This document shows positions 1-4,916 of a stretch of 6,826 nt of DNA, in pieces. Position 1 is the first letter of the stretch; every line of letters starts with the position of its first letter. Source of the stretch: JAAZBV01 sp964499695 (GTDB taxonomy: Bacteria > Desulfobacterota > DSM-4660 > Desulfatiglandales > HGW-15). The notes beneath the pieces were generated by a model that searched no databases, was not told the DNA's origin, and saw only the letters and a list, made by a program, of their open reading frames with translations. Location of the stretch: the NCBI GenBank assembly GCA_964499695.1, contig CAZCMD010000220.1, positions 1-6,826 of the forward strand. Reading direction: 5' to 3'. The position numbers and the translations under genes are program-made.

Positions 1-152
1 AATTTAAAATTCTTGATGAAACCTTCCGATTTAAGCACCTTGGCGATATTAATCTTCATCCTGGAACCCGGAATGTCAACTGAACTATATGATGCCATTA
101 TTGCATTCCTGATTCTCGTCAACATATCGGCGATCGGATCTGTCATTCCCAT
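1..152 (-). CDS. rpsH: 30S ribosomal protein S8, 5' part only (runs off the window)
   Basis: This is the N-terminal 50 codons of S8, a primary 16S rRNA binder of the central domain. The visible protein opens MGMTDPIADMLTRIRNA, and the segment TDPIADMLTRIRNA is the family hallmark. It continues through the usual region with IPGSRMKINIAKVL and SEGFI. The gene continues past base 1, so the C-terminal RNA-binding domain is not seen. Two ATGs lie two codons apart, at 152-150 and 146-144. The SD AAGGAG at 166-161 is 8 nt from the first and 14 nt from the second, so the first is chosen. The gap to rpsN is 84 nt, the longest in the window. In E. coli S8 is the translational repressor of the spc operon; whether that holds here is not known. 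Confidence 0.96.
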   Translation of the reverse strand, partial: MGMTDPIADMLTRIRNAIMASYSSVDIPGSRMKINIAKVLKSEGFIKNFK

Positions 153-160
153 GAAAATAA

Positions 161-166
161 CTCCTT
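161..166 (-). promoter_or_regulatory. rpsH ribosome binding site
   Basis: The minus strand reads AAGGAG, 8 nt before the ATG at 152-150. It decides between two in-frame ATGs by favouring the upstream one. Confidence 0.75.
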
Positions 167-209
167 GTTCTATTTAACCTTCTACTTAATAAGTGTACAA
201 TCGATAGTT

Positions 210-225
210 AACAGGAAACCCTGTC
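210..225 (-). other. Small hairpin in the rpsN-rpsH gap
   Basis: The minus-strand RNA can pair ACAGG with CCUGU around a GUUU loop. A G-U pair at the base makes 6 bp. The hairpin begins about 12 nt after the rpsN stop codon. No U-run follows, so it is not an intrinsic terminator. It may act in mRNA stability or control of rpsH, or be chance; there is no further evidence. Confidence 0.35.
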
Positions 226-236
226 GAAATAAAAAT

Positions 237-422
237 TTACCAACTGGACTTAATTACACCGGGAATTACCCCACTCAGGGCCATATTTCTAAAACAAATT
301 CTGCACAAACCGAATTTTCTTATAAAAGCCCGGGGCCTGCCACATATGGGGCAGCGGGTGTATGCTCTAGTAGAAAACTTCTGATTTCTCTTAGCTTTTG
401 CTATAAGGGACTTTTTTGCCAA
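237..422 (-). CDS. rpsN: 30S ribosomal protein S14, zinc-binding type (S14Z)
   Basis: This 61-residue protein is the short, zinc-binding form of S14, a late-assembling 30S head protein near the A-site. It begins MAKKSLIAKAKR. A Cys4 zinc site is seen as CPIC (C24, C27) and CRIC (C40, C43), followed by the conserved FRNMA and a GVIPGVIKSSW end. The E. coli form is about 100 residues and lacks the cysteines. The start codon is TTG (422-420). It fits because family proteins begin MAKKS and because a strong SD, GGGAGG at 433-428, sits 5 nt upstream of it. An ATG at 425-423 directly abuts the SD but is out of frame and stops after eight codons. The gene follows rplE by 13 nt. Confidence 0.96.
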   Translation of the reverse strand: MAKKSLIAKAKRNQKFSTRAYTRCPICGRPRAFIRKFGLCRICFRNMALSGVIPGVIKSSW

Positions 423-427
423 GTCAT

Positions 428-433
428 CCTCCC
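428..433 (-). promoter_or_regulatory. rpsN ribosome binding site supporting a TTG start
   Basis: The minus strand reads GGGAGG, 5 nt before the TTG at 422-420. The nearer ATG at 425-423 has no spacer to this SD and is out of frame with S14. Confidence 0.75.
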
Positions 434-435
434 TG

Positions 436-975
436 TTAATTCCTAAATGGCATTCCTAATGCTTTTAATAAAAACATACCTTCATCATCAGTCTTGCCTG
501 ATGTAACGATTGTTATATTAACACCTTTAACCTTATCAATTTTATCATATTCAATTTCAGGAAAAATTATGTGCTCTTTAATCCCGATTGAACAATTTGC
601 CCTGCCATCAAATGATTTATTCGGCAAACCGCGAAAGTCTCTAACTCGCGGGAGTGTGACATTAAAAAGCTTATCCAGAAAATCGTACATCCTGTCCCGT
701 CTCAGGGTAACCGAGCAGCCGATCGGCATGCCTTCGCGTAATTTAAACCCTGCAATAGATTTCTTTGCTTTCCTGATAACCGCCTTCTGTCCGGCTATTA
801 ATGTGAGTTCTTCAGCGGCCTTATCGAGCACCTTTATATTGAATATGGCCTCGCCTATACCCATATTTAATACGACCTTTTTAACTTTAGGCACAGCCAT
901 TGAGCTTGTATATCCGAACTCTTTAATTAATGCAGGAACTACTTCATTGTTATATTTATCTTTCAGCCTGGACAA
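436..975 (-). CDS. rplE: 50S ribosomal protein L5
   Basis: L5 binds 5S rRNA and anchors it in the 50S central protuberance. The 179 residues equal the E. coli length. Recognisable segments are VPKVKKVVLNMGIGEA (28-43), the AGQKAVIRKAKKSIAGFKLR stretch (61-80), PIGCSVTLR (84-92), PRVRDFRGL (109-117), FPEIEYDKI (138-146) and the final MPFRN. The start is TTG (975-973): an in-frame TAA lies two codons upstream, no ATG is near, and SD AGGAG (986-982) is 6 nt away. The gene follows rplX after a 67-nt gap that can fold so as to pair with this start (see the separate entry). The rpsN gene follows 13 nt after its TAA. Confidence 0.97.
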   Translation of the reverse strand: MSRLKDKYNNEVVPALIKEFGYTSSMAVPKVKKVVLNMGIGEAIFNIKVLDKAAEELTLIAGQKAVIRKAKKSIAGFKLREGMPIGCSVTLRRDRMYDFLDKLFNVTLPRVRDFRGLPNKSFDGRANCSIGIKEHIIFPEIEYDKIDKVKGVNITIVTSGKTDDEGMFLLKALGMPFRN

Positions 976-1013
976 CTGTTACTCCTGTTTCTAAATTATC
1001 CTGTAAATGTTGT
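972..1013 (-). promoter_or_regulatory. Candidate RNA stem enclosing the rplE SD and start codon
   Basis: On the minus-strand RNA, ACAAC (1013-1009) can pair with GUUGU (976-972), and UUAC (1006-1003) with GUAA (982-979). A 2x2 internal loop separates the two helices. The closing helix includes the UUG start of rplE. The SD AGGAG lies mostly in the 20-nt terminal loop. In E. coli the S8 repressor site lies at this same rplX-rplE junction, so the position is suggestive. I could not confirm the S8 core consensus, and the helices are short and A-U rich. Confidence 0.3.
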
Positions 1014-1042
1014 TATATTCAAGGGGTTAAAACCCATTAATT

Positions 1043-1372
1043 CTATTCACCAAGAATTTCACCACATTTTTTGCATACCCTGACCTTTGATCCATCATCA
1101 AGGATTTTTTTTCCAACCCTGGTCGGTTCAGCACACTTGTTGCAGATAATCATCAAATTGGAAATATGAATGGGAGCTTCCTTTTCAACAATACCGCCCT
1201 GGGCATTCTTTGCACTGGGCTTGGTATGTCTTTTGACAAGATTGATCTTTTCAACGATTACGCGATCTGCACTTTTTTCCACAGTGAGTACGTTACCGAT
1301 TTTTCCCTTCTCTTTTCCTGTAAGGACTATTACCTTATCATTCTTTTTCATCACGGGATGTTTCTTAAGCAC
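1043..1372 (-). CDS. rplX: 50S ribosomal protein L24 with C-terminal zinc ribbon
   Basis: L24 is an early assembly initiator of the 50S subunit that binds the 5' end of 23S rRNA. The 109 residues begin with a KOW motif (VIVLTGKEKGKIGNVLTV, 14-31), then VEKINLVKRHTKP (40-52) and the family segment with EKEAPIHISNLM. The C-terminus carries CNKC (C77, C80) and CKKC (C100, C103) around PTRVG and a K/R-rich hairpin, a zinc-ribbon extension absent from E. coli L24. The chosen start is GTG (1372-1370), with SD GGAG (1383-1380) 7 nt upstream and a TAA codon immediately before it in frame. An ATG at 1351-1349, seven codons in, gives a more typical N-terminus but has no SD. The gene lies 22 nt after rplN. 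Confidence 0.95.
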   Translation of the reverse strand: MLKKHPVMKKNDKVIVLTGKEKGKIGNVLTVEKSADRVIVEKINLVKRHTKPSAKNAQGGIVEKEAPIHISNLMIICNKCAEPTRVGKKILDDGSKVRVCKKCGEILGE

Positions 1373-1394
1373 TTAGATACTCCATAAATTTATT

Positions 1395-1763
1395 TTAAAG
1401 TACCTCCGGGGCAAGAGAAATTATCTTCATAAATTTCTTAGCCCTCAACTCTCTGGCTACTGGGCCGAAGATTCGAGTACCTATTGGTTCATTCTGAGCG
1501 TTGATTAATACCGCCGAGTTTTCATCAAATTTTATATGAGACCCGTCAGGACGACGAATTTCCTTTGCTGTCCTAACAATAACTGCCCTCATAACGCTTC
1601 CCTTACTGACTTTTGAATTTGGGATTGCCTCTTTTACGGATACAATAATAACGTCTCCAATGGACGCATACCTTCTCTTTGACCCGCCTAAAACCTTAAT
1701 ACAGGCAACCAGTTTTGCACCTGAATTATCAGCAACCTTTAGTTTTGTCTCTGTTTGAATCAT
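1395..1763 (-). CDS. rplN: 50S ribosomal protein L14
   Basis: L14 sits at the 30S-50S interface, contacts 16S rRNA helix 14, and in other bacteria is the docking site for the silencing factor RsfS. The 122 residues match the family length (E. coli 123). Clear segments are MIQTETKLKVADNSGAK (1-17), VLGGSKRRYASIGD (24-37), the signature around RPDGSHIKFDENSAVLIN (71-88) and GTRIFGPVARELR (95-107). The ATG start is preceded by SD AGGAG (1776-1772), which lies in the last codons of rpsQ. In E. coli rplN opens a separate spc operon after a gap with its own promoter. Here the gap is 5 nt, so rplN is very probably co-transcribed and translationally coupled with rpsQ. Confidence 0.98.
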   Translation of the reverse strand: MIQTETKLKVADNSGAKLVACIKVLGGSKRRYASIGDVIIVSVKEAIPNSKVSKGSVMRAVIVRTAKEIRRPDGSHIKFDENSAVLINAQNEPIGTRIFGPVARELRAKKFMKIISLAPEVL

Positions 1764-1768
1764 TTTAG

Positions 1769-2065
1769 TTACTCCTGAACCTGGTCATTAATTCCTTCAA
1801 CGGCTGCCATTTGGCTTTTCTCAATTATCTCTACAAGCTGCCATCTTTTAAGTCTGCTGATCGGTCTTGATTCAATTATTCTTACCCTGTCACCTTCTTG
1901 ACATGTGTTATTGGGATCATGAACGAGATATTTTGCCTGTCTGCGTATATATTTATTATATGTGCTGTGTTTCTTTAGTCTGCTAACCATAACAACGGCT
2001 GTTTTATCCATCTTTGTTCCGACTACAACACCGATTAATTTTCTTCTAATCCCGCGTTCTTTCAT
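1769..2065 (-). CDS. rpsQ: 30S ribosomal protein S17
   Basis: S17 is a primary 16S rRNA binder (5' domain) with an OB fold. The protein has 98 residues. Family features are GVVVGTKMDKTAVV (12-25), KKHSTYNKYI (31-40), the conserved HDPNNTCQEGDRVRI block (49-63) and ESRPISRLKRW (65-75). The last 16 residues (83-98, KSQMAAVEGINDQVQE) are a tail beyond the E. coli end (84 aa); such tails vary between lineages. The ATG start has a modest SD, GAGG at 2074-2071, with 5-nt spacing. It lies 20 nt after rpmC, and its final codons carry the rplN SD. Confidence 0.97.
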   Translation of the reverse strand: MKERGIRRKLIGVVVGTKMDKTAVVMVSRLKKHSTYNKYIRRQAKYLVHDPNNTCQEGDRVRIIESRPISRLKRWQLVEIIEKSQMAAVEGINDQVQE

Positions 2066-2085
2066 AACTGCCTCACTACGTTCCC

Positions 2086-2274
2086 TTATTTTTTCTGTTC
2101 GTTAAGAATAGTTTTTACTCTTGCCAGTTCTTTCCTGGTCTTTCCTATCATAGCTGTATTCGACATCTGACCTGTGGCCTTCTGAAATCGCAGGTTAAAA
2201 ACCTCCTGACGCAGAGATGACTCCTTTTCAATCAATTCCTGATGATCGATTTCTCTTAATTCTTTCGCTTTCAT
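2086..2274 (-). CDS. rpmC: 50S ribosomal protein L29
   Basis: L29 is a small helical-hairpin protein near the peptide exit tunnel that, with L23, forms the docking site for trigger factor and SRP. The protein is MKAKELREIDHQ..., 62 residues, ending VKTILNEQKK. It has the conserved ELxxKExxLRQEVFNLRFQKATGQ pattern in the first helix and ARVKT in the second. Another ATG lies two codons upstream (2280-2278) and would overlap the rplP stop as ATGA, giving 64 aa. I prefer the ATG at 2274-2272 because SD AGGAG (2285-2281) is 6 nt from it but touches the upstream ATG, and because E. coli L29 also begins MKAKELRE. The SD lies inside the last codons of rplP, implying coupling. Confidence 0.95.
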   Translation of the reverse strand: MKAKELREIDHQELIEKESSLRQEVFNLRFQKATGQMSNTAMIGKTRKELARVKTILNEQKK

Positions 2275-2276
2275 TT

Positions 2277-2681
2277 TCATCTCCTGCTTATAAATCTGGT
2301 CCCAAAGGGCAGTTTATATCCGGCAAGACGAAAGGCCTCAGCAGCAGTACTTTCCACTACACCTTCCATCTCATACAGAATTCTGCCAGGTTTAACAATG
2401 GCAACCCATTTATCAGTTGGACCTTTTCCTTTTCCCATTCTGGTCTCAAGAGGCTTTTTTGTAATAGGCTTATCAGGAAAAACCCTGATCCAGATCTTTC
2501 CACCACGTTTTACATGCCTTGTAATAGCAATACGGGCAGATTCTATCTGTTGTGCCGACATCCGGCCGCATTCTGTTGCCTGAAGACCAAATTCGCCAAA
2601 TTCAAGTGTGGCACCTTTGGCCTTTCCCCTCATCCTGCCTTTTTGTCTTTTTCTATATTTTAATTTTTTTGGACTAAGCAT
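2277..2681 (-). CDS. rplP: 50S ribosomal protein L16
   Basis: L16 organises the A-site tRNA and peptidyl-transferase region of the 50S. The 134 residues (E. coli 136) start MLSPKKLKYRKRQKGRM. They contain EFGLQATECGR (30-40), ESARIAITRHVKRGGKIWIR (47-66), FPDKPIT (68-74) and RMGKGKG (81-87). Arg81 matches the residue hydroxylated by YcfD/RoxA in E. coli; no such enzyme is encoded here. The start ATG is 3 nt after rpsC, and its SD AAGGA (2693-2689) lies in the last codons of rpsC. rpsC ends in tandem stops TAA TAA directly before this ATG. The terminal codons AGG AGA TGA supply the rpmC SD. Confidence 0.98.
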   Translation of the reverse strand: MLSPKKLKYRKRQKGRMRGKAKGATLEFGEFGLQATECGRMSAQQIESARIAITRHVKRGGKIWIRVFPDKPITKKPLETRMGKGKGPTDKWVAIVKPGRILYEMEGVVESTAAEAFRLAGYKLPFGTRFISRR

Positions 2682-2684
2682 TTA

Positions 2685-3323
2685 TTAATCCTTTTTATCC
2701 GGTAAAATCTCGCCATTAAATATGGTCACTTTTATGCCGATAACGCCATAAGTGGTATGAGCCTCGGCAAAACCGTAATCTATATCTGCCCTGATTGTAT
2801 GAAGGGGCACGCGGCCTTTTCTATACCATTCTCTTCTGGCCATTTCAGCTCCACCCAACCTGCCACTGCAGAATATTTTTATACCCTGAACTCCAAACCT
2901 CAGGGCCGAAGTAACACTCTTTTTCATAGCCCTTCTGAAAGAAACTCTTCGTACCAACTGTAAGGCAATGTTTTCAGCGAGAAGCTGGGCATCTATTTCA
3001 GGCTTTCTTACTTCCTGGATATCTATAAAAAACTCCCGGTTTATTATCTTGCCAAGATCCTTGGTAAGATTCTGAATCTCAGATCCTTTTCTGCCGATAA
3101 CGAGACCCGGTCTTGCAGTGTGAATCTTTAGTTTAACCTTATTAGCTGCCCTTTCTATCTCTATCTTAGAAATGCCTGCCTGATGCAGCTTTTTTTTCAG
3201 GAATTTTCTGATACAGTAATCTTCATATACAAAACAGCTGTACTCTTTATTGGAAAACCATTTTGAATCCCATTCCTTATTTATACCAAGCCTGAAACCA
3301 ATAGGGTTTACTTTTTGTCCCAA
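2685..3323 (-). CDS. rpsC: 30S ribosomal protein S3
   Basis: S3 lies at the mRNA entry channel and with S4 and S5 contributes to ribosomal helicase activity. The 212 residues (E. coli 233) start MGQKVNPIGFRLGI. A type II KH domain carries VIGRKG (75-80). Basic RRAMKK (130-135) corresponds to the helicase patch, and the S3 C-terminal domain includes SGRLGGAEMAR (153-163) and the GRVPLHTIRADIDYGFAEA signature (170-188). The C-terminal tail is short, as in many bacteria. The start is TTG (3323-3321): an in-frame TAA lies two codons upstream, a strong SD GGAGG (3334-3330) is 6 nt away, and no ATG fits the MGQKVNP start. It follows rplV by 45 nt and ends TAA TAA. Confidence 0.98.
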   Translation of the reverse strand: MGQKVNPIGFRLGINKEWDSKWFSNKEYSCFVYEDYCIRKFLKKKLHQAGISKIEIERAANKVKLKIHTARPGLVIGRKGSEIQNLTKDLGKIINREFFIDIQEVRKPEIDAQLLAENIALQLVRRVSFRRAMKKSVTSALRFGVQGIKIFCSGRLGGAEMARREWYRKGRVPLHTIRADIDYGFAEAHTTYGVIGIKVTIFNGEILPDKKD

Positions 3324-3329
3324 TCTTTA

Positions 3330-3334
3330 CCTCC
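3330..3334 (-). promoter_or_regulatory. rpsC ribosome binding site supporting a TTG start
   Basis: GGAGG on the minus strand, 6 nt before the TTG at 3323-3321. The intervening bases include an in-frame TAA, which rules out a more upstream start. Confidence 0.8.
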
Positions 3335-3368
3335 GCCTGCCGGCACTAATTGTTACTTATCATTAAAA

Positions 3369-3701
3369 TTATTTATCATTCAGGACTACCGTCAGATGAC
3401 TCGTCCTCTTCAATATTTTTGTAGCCCGACCGCTTGCCCTGGGAATAATCCTTTTTAAACTCGGCCCTTCATCAGCGTATATGCGCTTTACGTAAAGCTT
3501 ATCCACATCCACATCAGACTTCTGCTGGGCATTTGCTACTGCAGAATTGATAAGCTTTAAAATGAAATGTGCTCCTTTCTGAGGGGCAAATTTCAGCATG
3601 TTTACGGCGTCCTCTACACGCTTTCCCCTTACCTGATCAATTACCAGGCGGACCTTACGTGGAGAGACTCTAATATATCTTGCTACGGCACTTGATTCCA
3701 T
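3369..3701 (-). CDS. rplV: 50S ribosomal protein L22
   Basis: L22 contacts all 23S rRNA domains, and its long beta-hairpin lines the narrowest part of the exit tunnel. The 110 residues equal E. coli L22. Seen are RYIRVSPRKVRLVID (8-22), LINSAVANAQ (50-59), the hairpin region DEGPSLKRIIPRASGRA (77-93) and KRTSHLTVV (98-106). The hairpin has no insertion or deletion that would suggest macrolide resistance. Its ATG overlaps the rpsS stop by one base (TAATG), and its SD AAGGTGG (3714-3708) is in the rpsS end codons, so translation is probably coupled. The TAA stop is followed in frame by three more stop codons within 15 nt. Confidence 0.98.
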   Translation of the reverse strand: MESSAVARYIRVSPRKVRLVIDQVRGKRVEDAVNMLKFAPQKGAHFILKLINSAVANAQQKSDVDVDKLYVKRIYADEGPSLKRIIPRASGRATKILKRTSHLTVVLNDK

Positions 3702-3988
3702 TATTTTCCACCTTTTACTTTTGTTTTTTTGTCTCCGGCATGCCCAAAAAATGTCCTGGTAAGGGAAAATTCGCCAAGCTTGTGTCCTACCGTATCTTCA
3801 GTAACAAATACGGGAATAAACTTTTTGCCATTATGCACTGCAAAGGTAAGACCTACGAACTCAGGCAATATCGTTGATCTACGAGACCAGGTCTTGATTA
3901 TATTTCTACTACCGGTTTCCTGGGCCTGTGTTGCTTTTTTAAGCAAGTGATCATCAACAAATGGTCCTTTCTTTAATGATCTTGACAA
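3701..3988 (-). CDS. rpsS: 30S ribosomal protein S19
   Basis: S19 sits in the 30S head near the A-site and partners with S13 and S14. The 95 residues (E. coli 92) start MSRSLKKGPFVDDHL. They contain TWSRRSTILPEFVG (33-46), VHNGKKFIPV (51-60) and the signature VGHKLGEFSLTRTF (67-80), with a lysine-rich tail. The start is TTG (3988-3986). The family N-terminus begins exactly there, SD GGAGG (4000-3996) is 7 nt away, and no in-frame ATG or GTG lies nearby upstream. An ATG just before the SD is out of frame. The gene follows rplB by 37 nt and shares one base with rplV. Confidence 0.97.
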   Translation of the reverse strand: MSRSLKKGPFVDDHLLKKATQAQETGSRNIIKTWSRRSTILPEFVGLTFAVHNGKKFIPVFVTEDTVGHKLGEFSLTRTFFGHAGDKKTKVKGGK

Positions 3989-3995
3989 ATCTTTT

Positions 3996-4000
3996 CCTCC
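3996..4000 (-). promoter_or_regulatory. rpsS ribosome binding site supporting a TTG start
   Basis: GGAGG on the minus strand, 7 nt before the TTG at 3988-3986. It fixes the TTG as the S19 start. Confidence 0.78.
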
Positions 4001-4008
4001 ATTTAAGT

Positions 4009-4027
4009 AAAAAGAGATGACCTCTTT
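4009..4027 (-). terminator. Weak terminator-like hairpin over the rplB stop codon
   Basis: The minus-strand RNA reads AAAGAG, loop GUCAU, CUCUUU, and the final U's merge into a run of five. This gives a 6-bp perfect stem with a short U-tract. Its 5' arm overlaps the rplB TAA (4028-4026), so a ribosome finishing L2 would hinder folding. The stem has few G-C pairs and the operon clearly continues, so at most it is a leaky attenuator or pause site. Confidence 0.25.
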
Positions 4028-4850
4028 ATTTCGTTCTCTTCTTAATAATCATTTTATTGCTAGACTTTCTTACTCTTGTCTTGTAACCCTTTGTAGGAAC
4101 GCCCCATGGTGTAACCGGATGTCTTCCACCGGAGGATTTTCCTTCTCCACCACCATGCGGATGATCAACTGGGTTCATTGCAACACCCCTCACATGAGGT
4201 CTGCGGCCTTGCCATCTGGATCTTCCTGCCTTACCAAGACTTATCCCCATATAACCTGAATTACCAACCTGACCAATAGTAGCCCTGCATTCCATGGCAA
4301 TCATCCTTACTTCACCCGAGGGCAGTTTTACCTGTGCATACATACCCTCTTTTGCCATAAGCTGGGCATATGTGCCGGCGCTGCGGACGATCTGACCACC
4401 ATGACCGGGCTTCAACTCAATGTTGTGTATTGAGCTTCCGAGTGGTATATCGCTGAGCTTAAGGGTGTTACCCGGGGTAATATCCGAACCCTGTCCGGAT
4501 GTTATCATATTGCCAACCTTAATACCTGCTGCTGCGATAATATACCGTTTTTCTCCATCAGCATAATTCAACAGTGCAATATTACTTGACCTGTTAGGAT
4601 CGTATTCAATGGTGGCAACCTTTGCAGGGATTCCATCCTTATTTCTTTTAAAATCAATAACCCGGTAACGCCTTTTATGTCCGCCACCCCTGAAACGAGA
4701 GGTGATACGACCATAACAGTTACGCCCACTATTCTTTTTGAGTGTCTTTACAAGACTTCTTTCCGGTTTATCAGTAGTAATCTCTTCGAAATCACTGCTT
4801 TTAAAAAATCTTCTTCCCGGTGAGGTCGGTTTATGACTTTTTATAGCCAT
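4026..4850 (-). CDS. rplB: 50S ribosomal protein L2
   Basis: L2 is a primary 23S rRNA binder needed for subunit association and peptidyl-transferase function. The 274 residues (E. coli 273) show the N-terminal extension, the OB-fold region with GRITSRFRGGGHKRRYR (47-63) and IEYDPNRSSNIALLNYADGE (81-100), then the SH3-like domain with SSIHNIELKPGHGGQIVRSA (139-158). The C-terminal signature includes GVAMNPVDHPHGGGEGK (222-238), where His230 aligns with the E. coli His229 implicated in activity. A basic tail ends the protein. The ATG has SD GGAG (4860-4857), 6 nt away. The gene is 66 nt after rplW, a gap that holds a hairpin, and ends under a second, terminator-like hairpin. Confidence 0.99.
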   Translation of the reverse strand: MAIKSHKPTSPGRRFFKSSDFEEITTDKPERSLVKTLKKNSGRNCYGRITSRFRGGGHKRRYRVIDFKRNKDGIPAKVATIEYDPNRSSNIALLNYADGEKRYIIAAAGIKVGNMITSGQGSDITPGNTLKLSDIPLGSSIHNIELKPGHGGQIVRSAGTYAQLMAKEGMYAQVKLPSGEVRMIAMECRATIGQVGNSGYMGISLGKAGRSRWQGRRPHVRGVAMNPVDHPHGGGEGKSSGGRHPVTPWGVPTKGYKTRVRKSSNKMIIKKRTK

Positions 4851-4874
4851 CTATATCTCCAAATAATCCTTATT

Positions 4875-4906
4875 TCTAAACTGAAATATTATTTCAAGTG
4901 TTTAAA
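4875..4906 (-). repeat. Inverted repeat / hairpin in the rplW-rplB gap
   Basis: On the minus strand UGAAAU pairs with AUUUCA around a 3-nt AAU loop. Below a 3-nt bulge (ACU), UUUAAAC pairs with GUUUAGA through seven more positions, one of them a G-U wobble. The total is about 13 bp in a 66-nt gap. It is A-U rich with no U-run after it, so it is not a terminator. It could be an RNA processing or stability element, or a compositional accident. Confidence 0.45.
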
Positions 4907-4916
4907 GCTATTCCTG

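Noticed and set aside
169..200. Possible promoter before rpsH on the minus strand: TTGTAC, 17 nt, TTAAAT
   Set aside because: The spacing is right, but the -35 matches only 3 of 6 and the -10 only 4 of 6 consensus bases. That is expected by chance in A+T-rich sequence.
494..994. A 166-residue plus-strand reading frame opposite rplE
   Set aside because: It lies antisense to a certain L5 gene, has no recognisable motif, and is an expected shadow of A+T-rich coding sequence.
1024..1035. Palindrome GGGTT-TT-AACCC just after the rplX stop
   Set aside because: With a workable loop the stem is only 4 bp and no U-run follows, so it is not a terminator.
1365..1385. Six-codon frame (ATG GAG TAT CTA AGT GCT TAA) overlapping the rplX start, as a leader peptide
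   Set aside because: Its ATG has no SD of its own and its second codon is part of the rplX SD. It looks coincidental.
2217..2663. A 148-residue plus-strand reading frame opposite rplP and rpmC
   Set aside because: It is antisense to L16, has no recognisable motif and crosses two real genes; it is a shadow frame.
3369..3701. Antibiotic-resistance changes in L22 or L4 tunnel loops
   Set aside because: The L22 hairpin and the L4 WRQKGTGRAR loop look like normal family sequence, with no insertion or deletion by eye.
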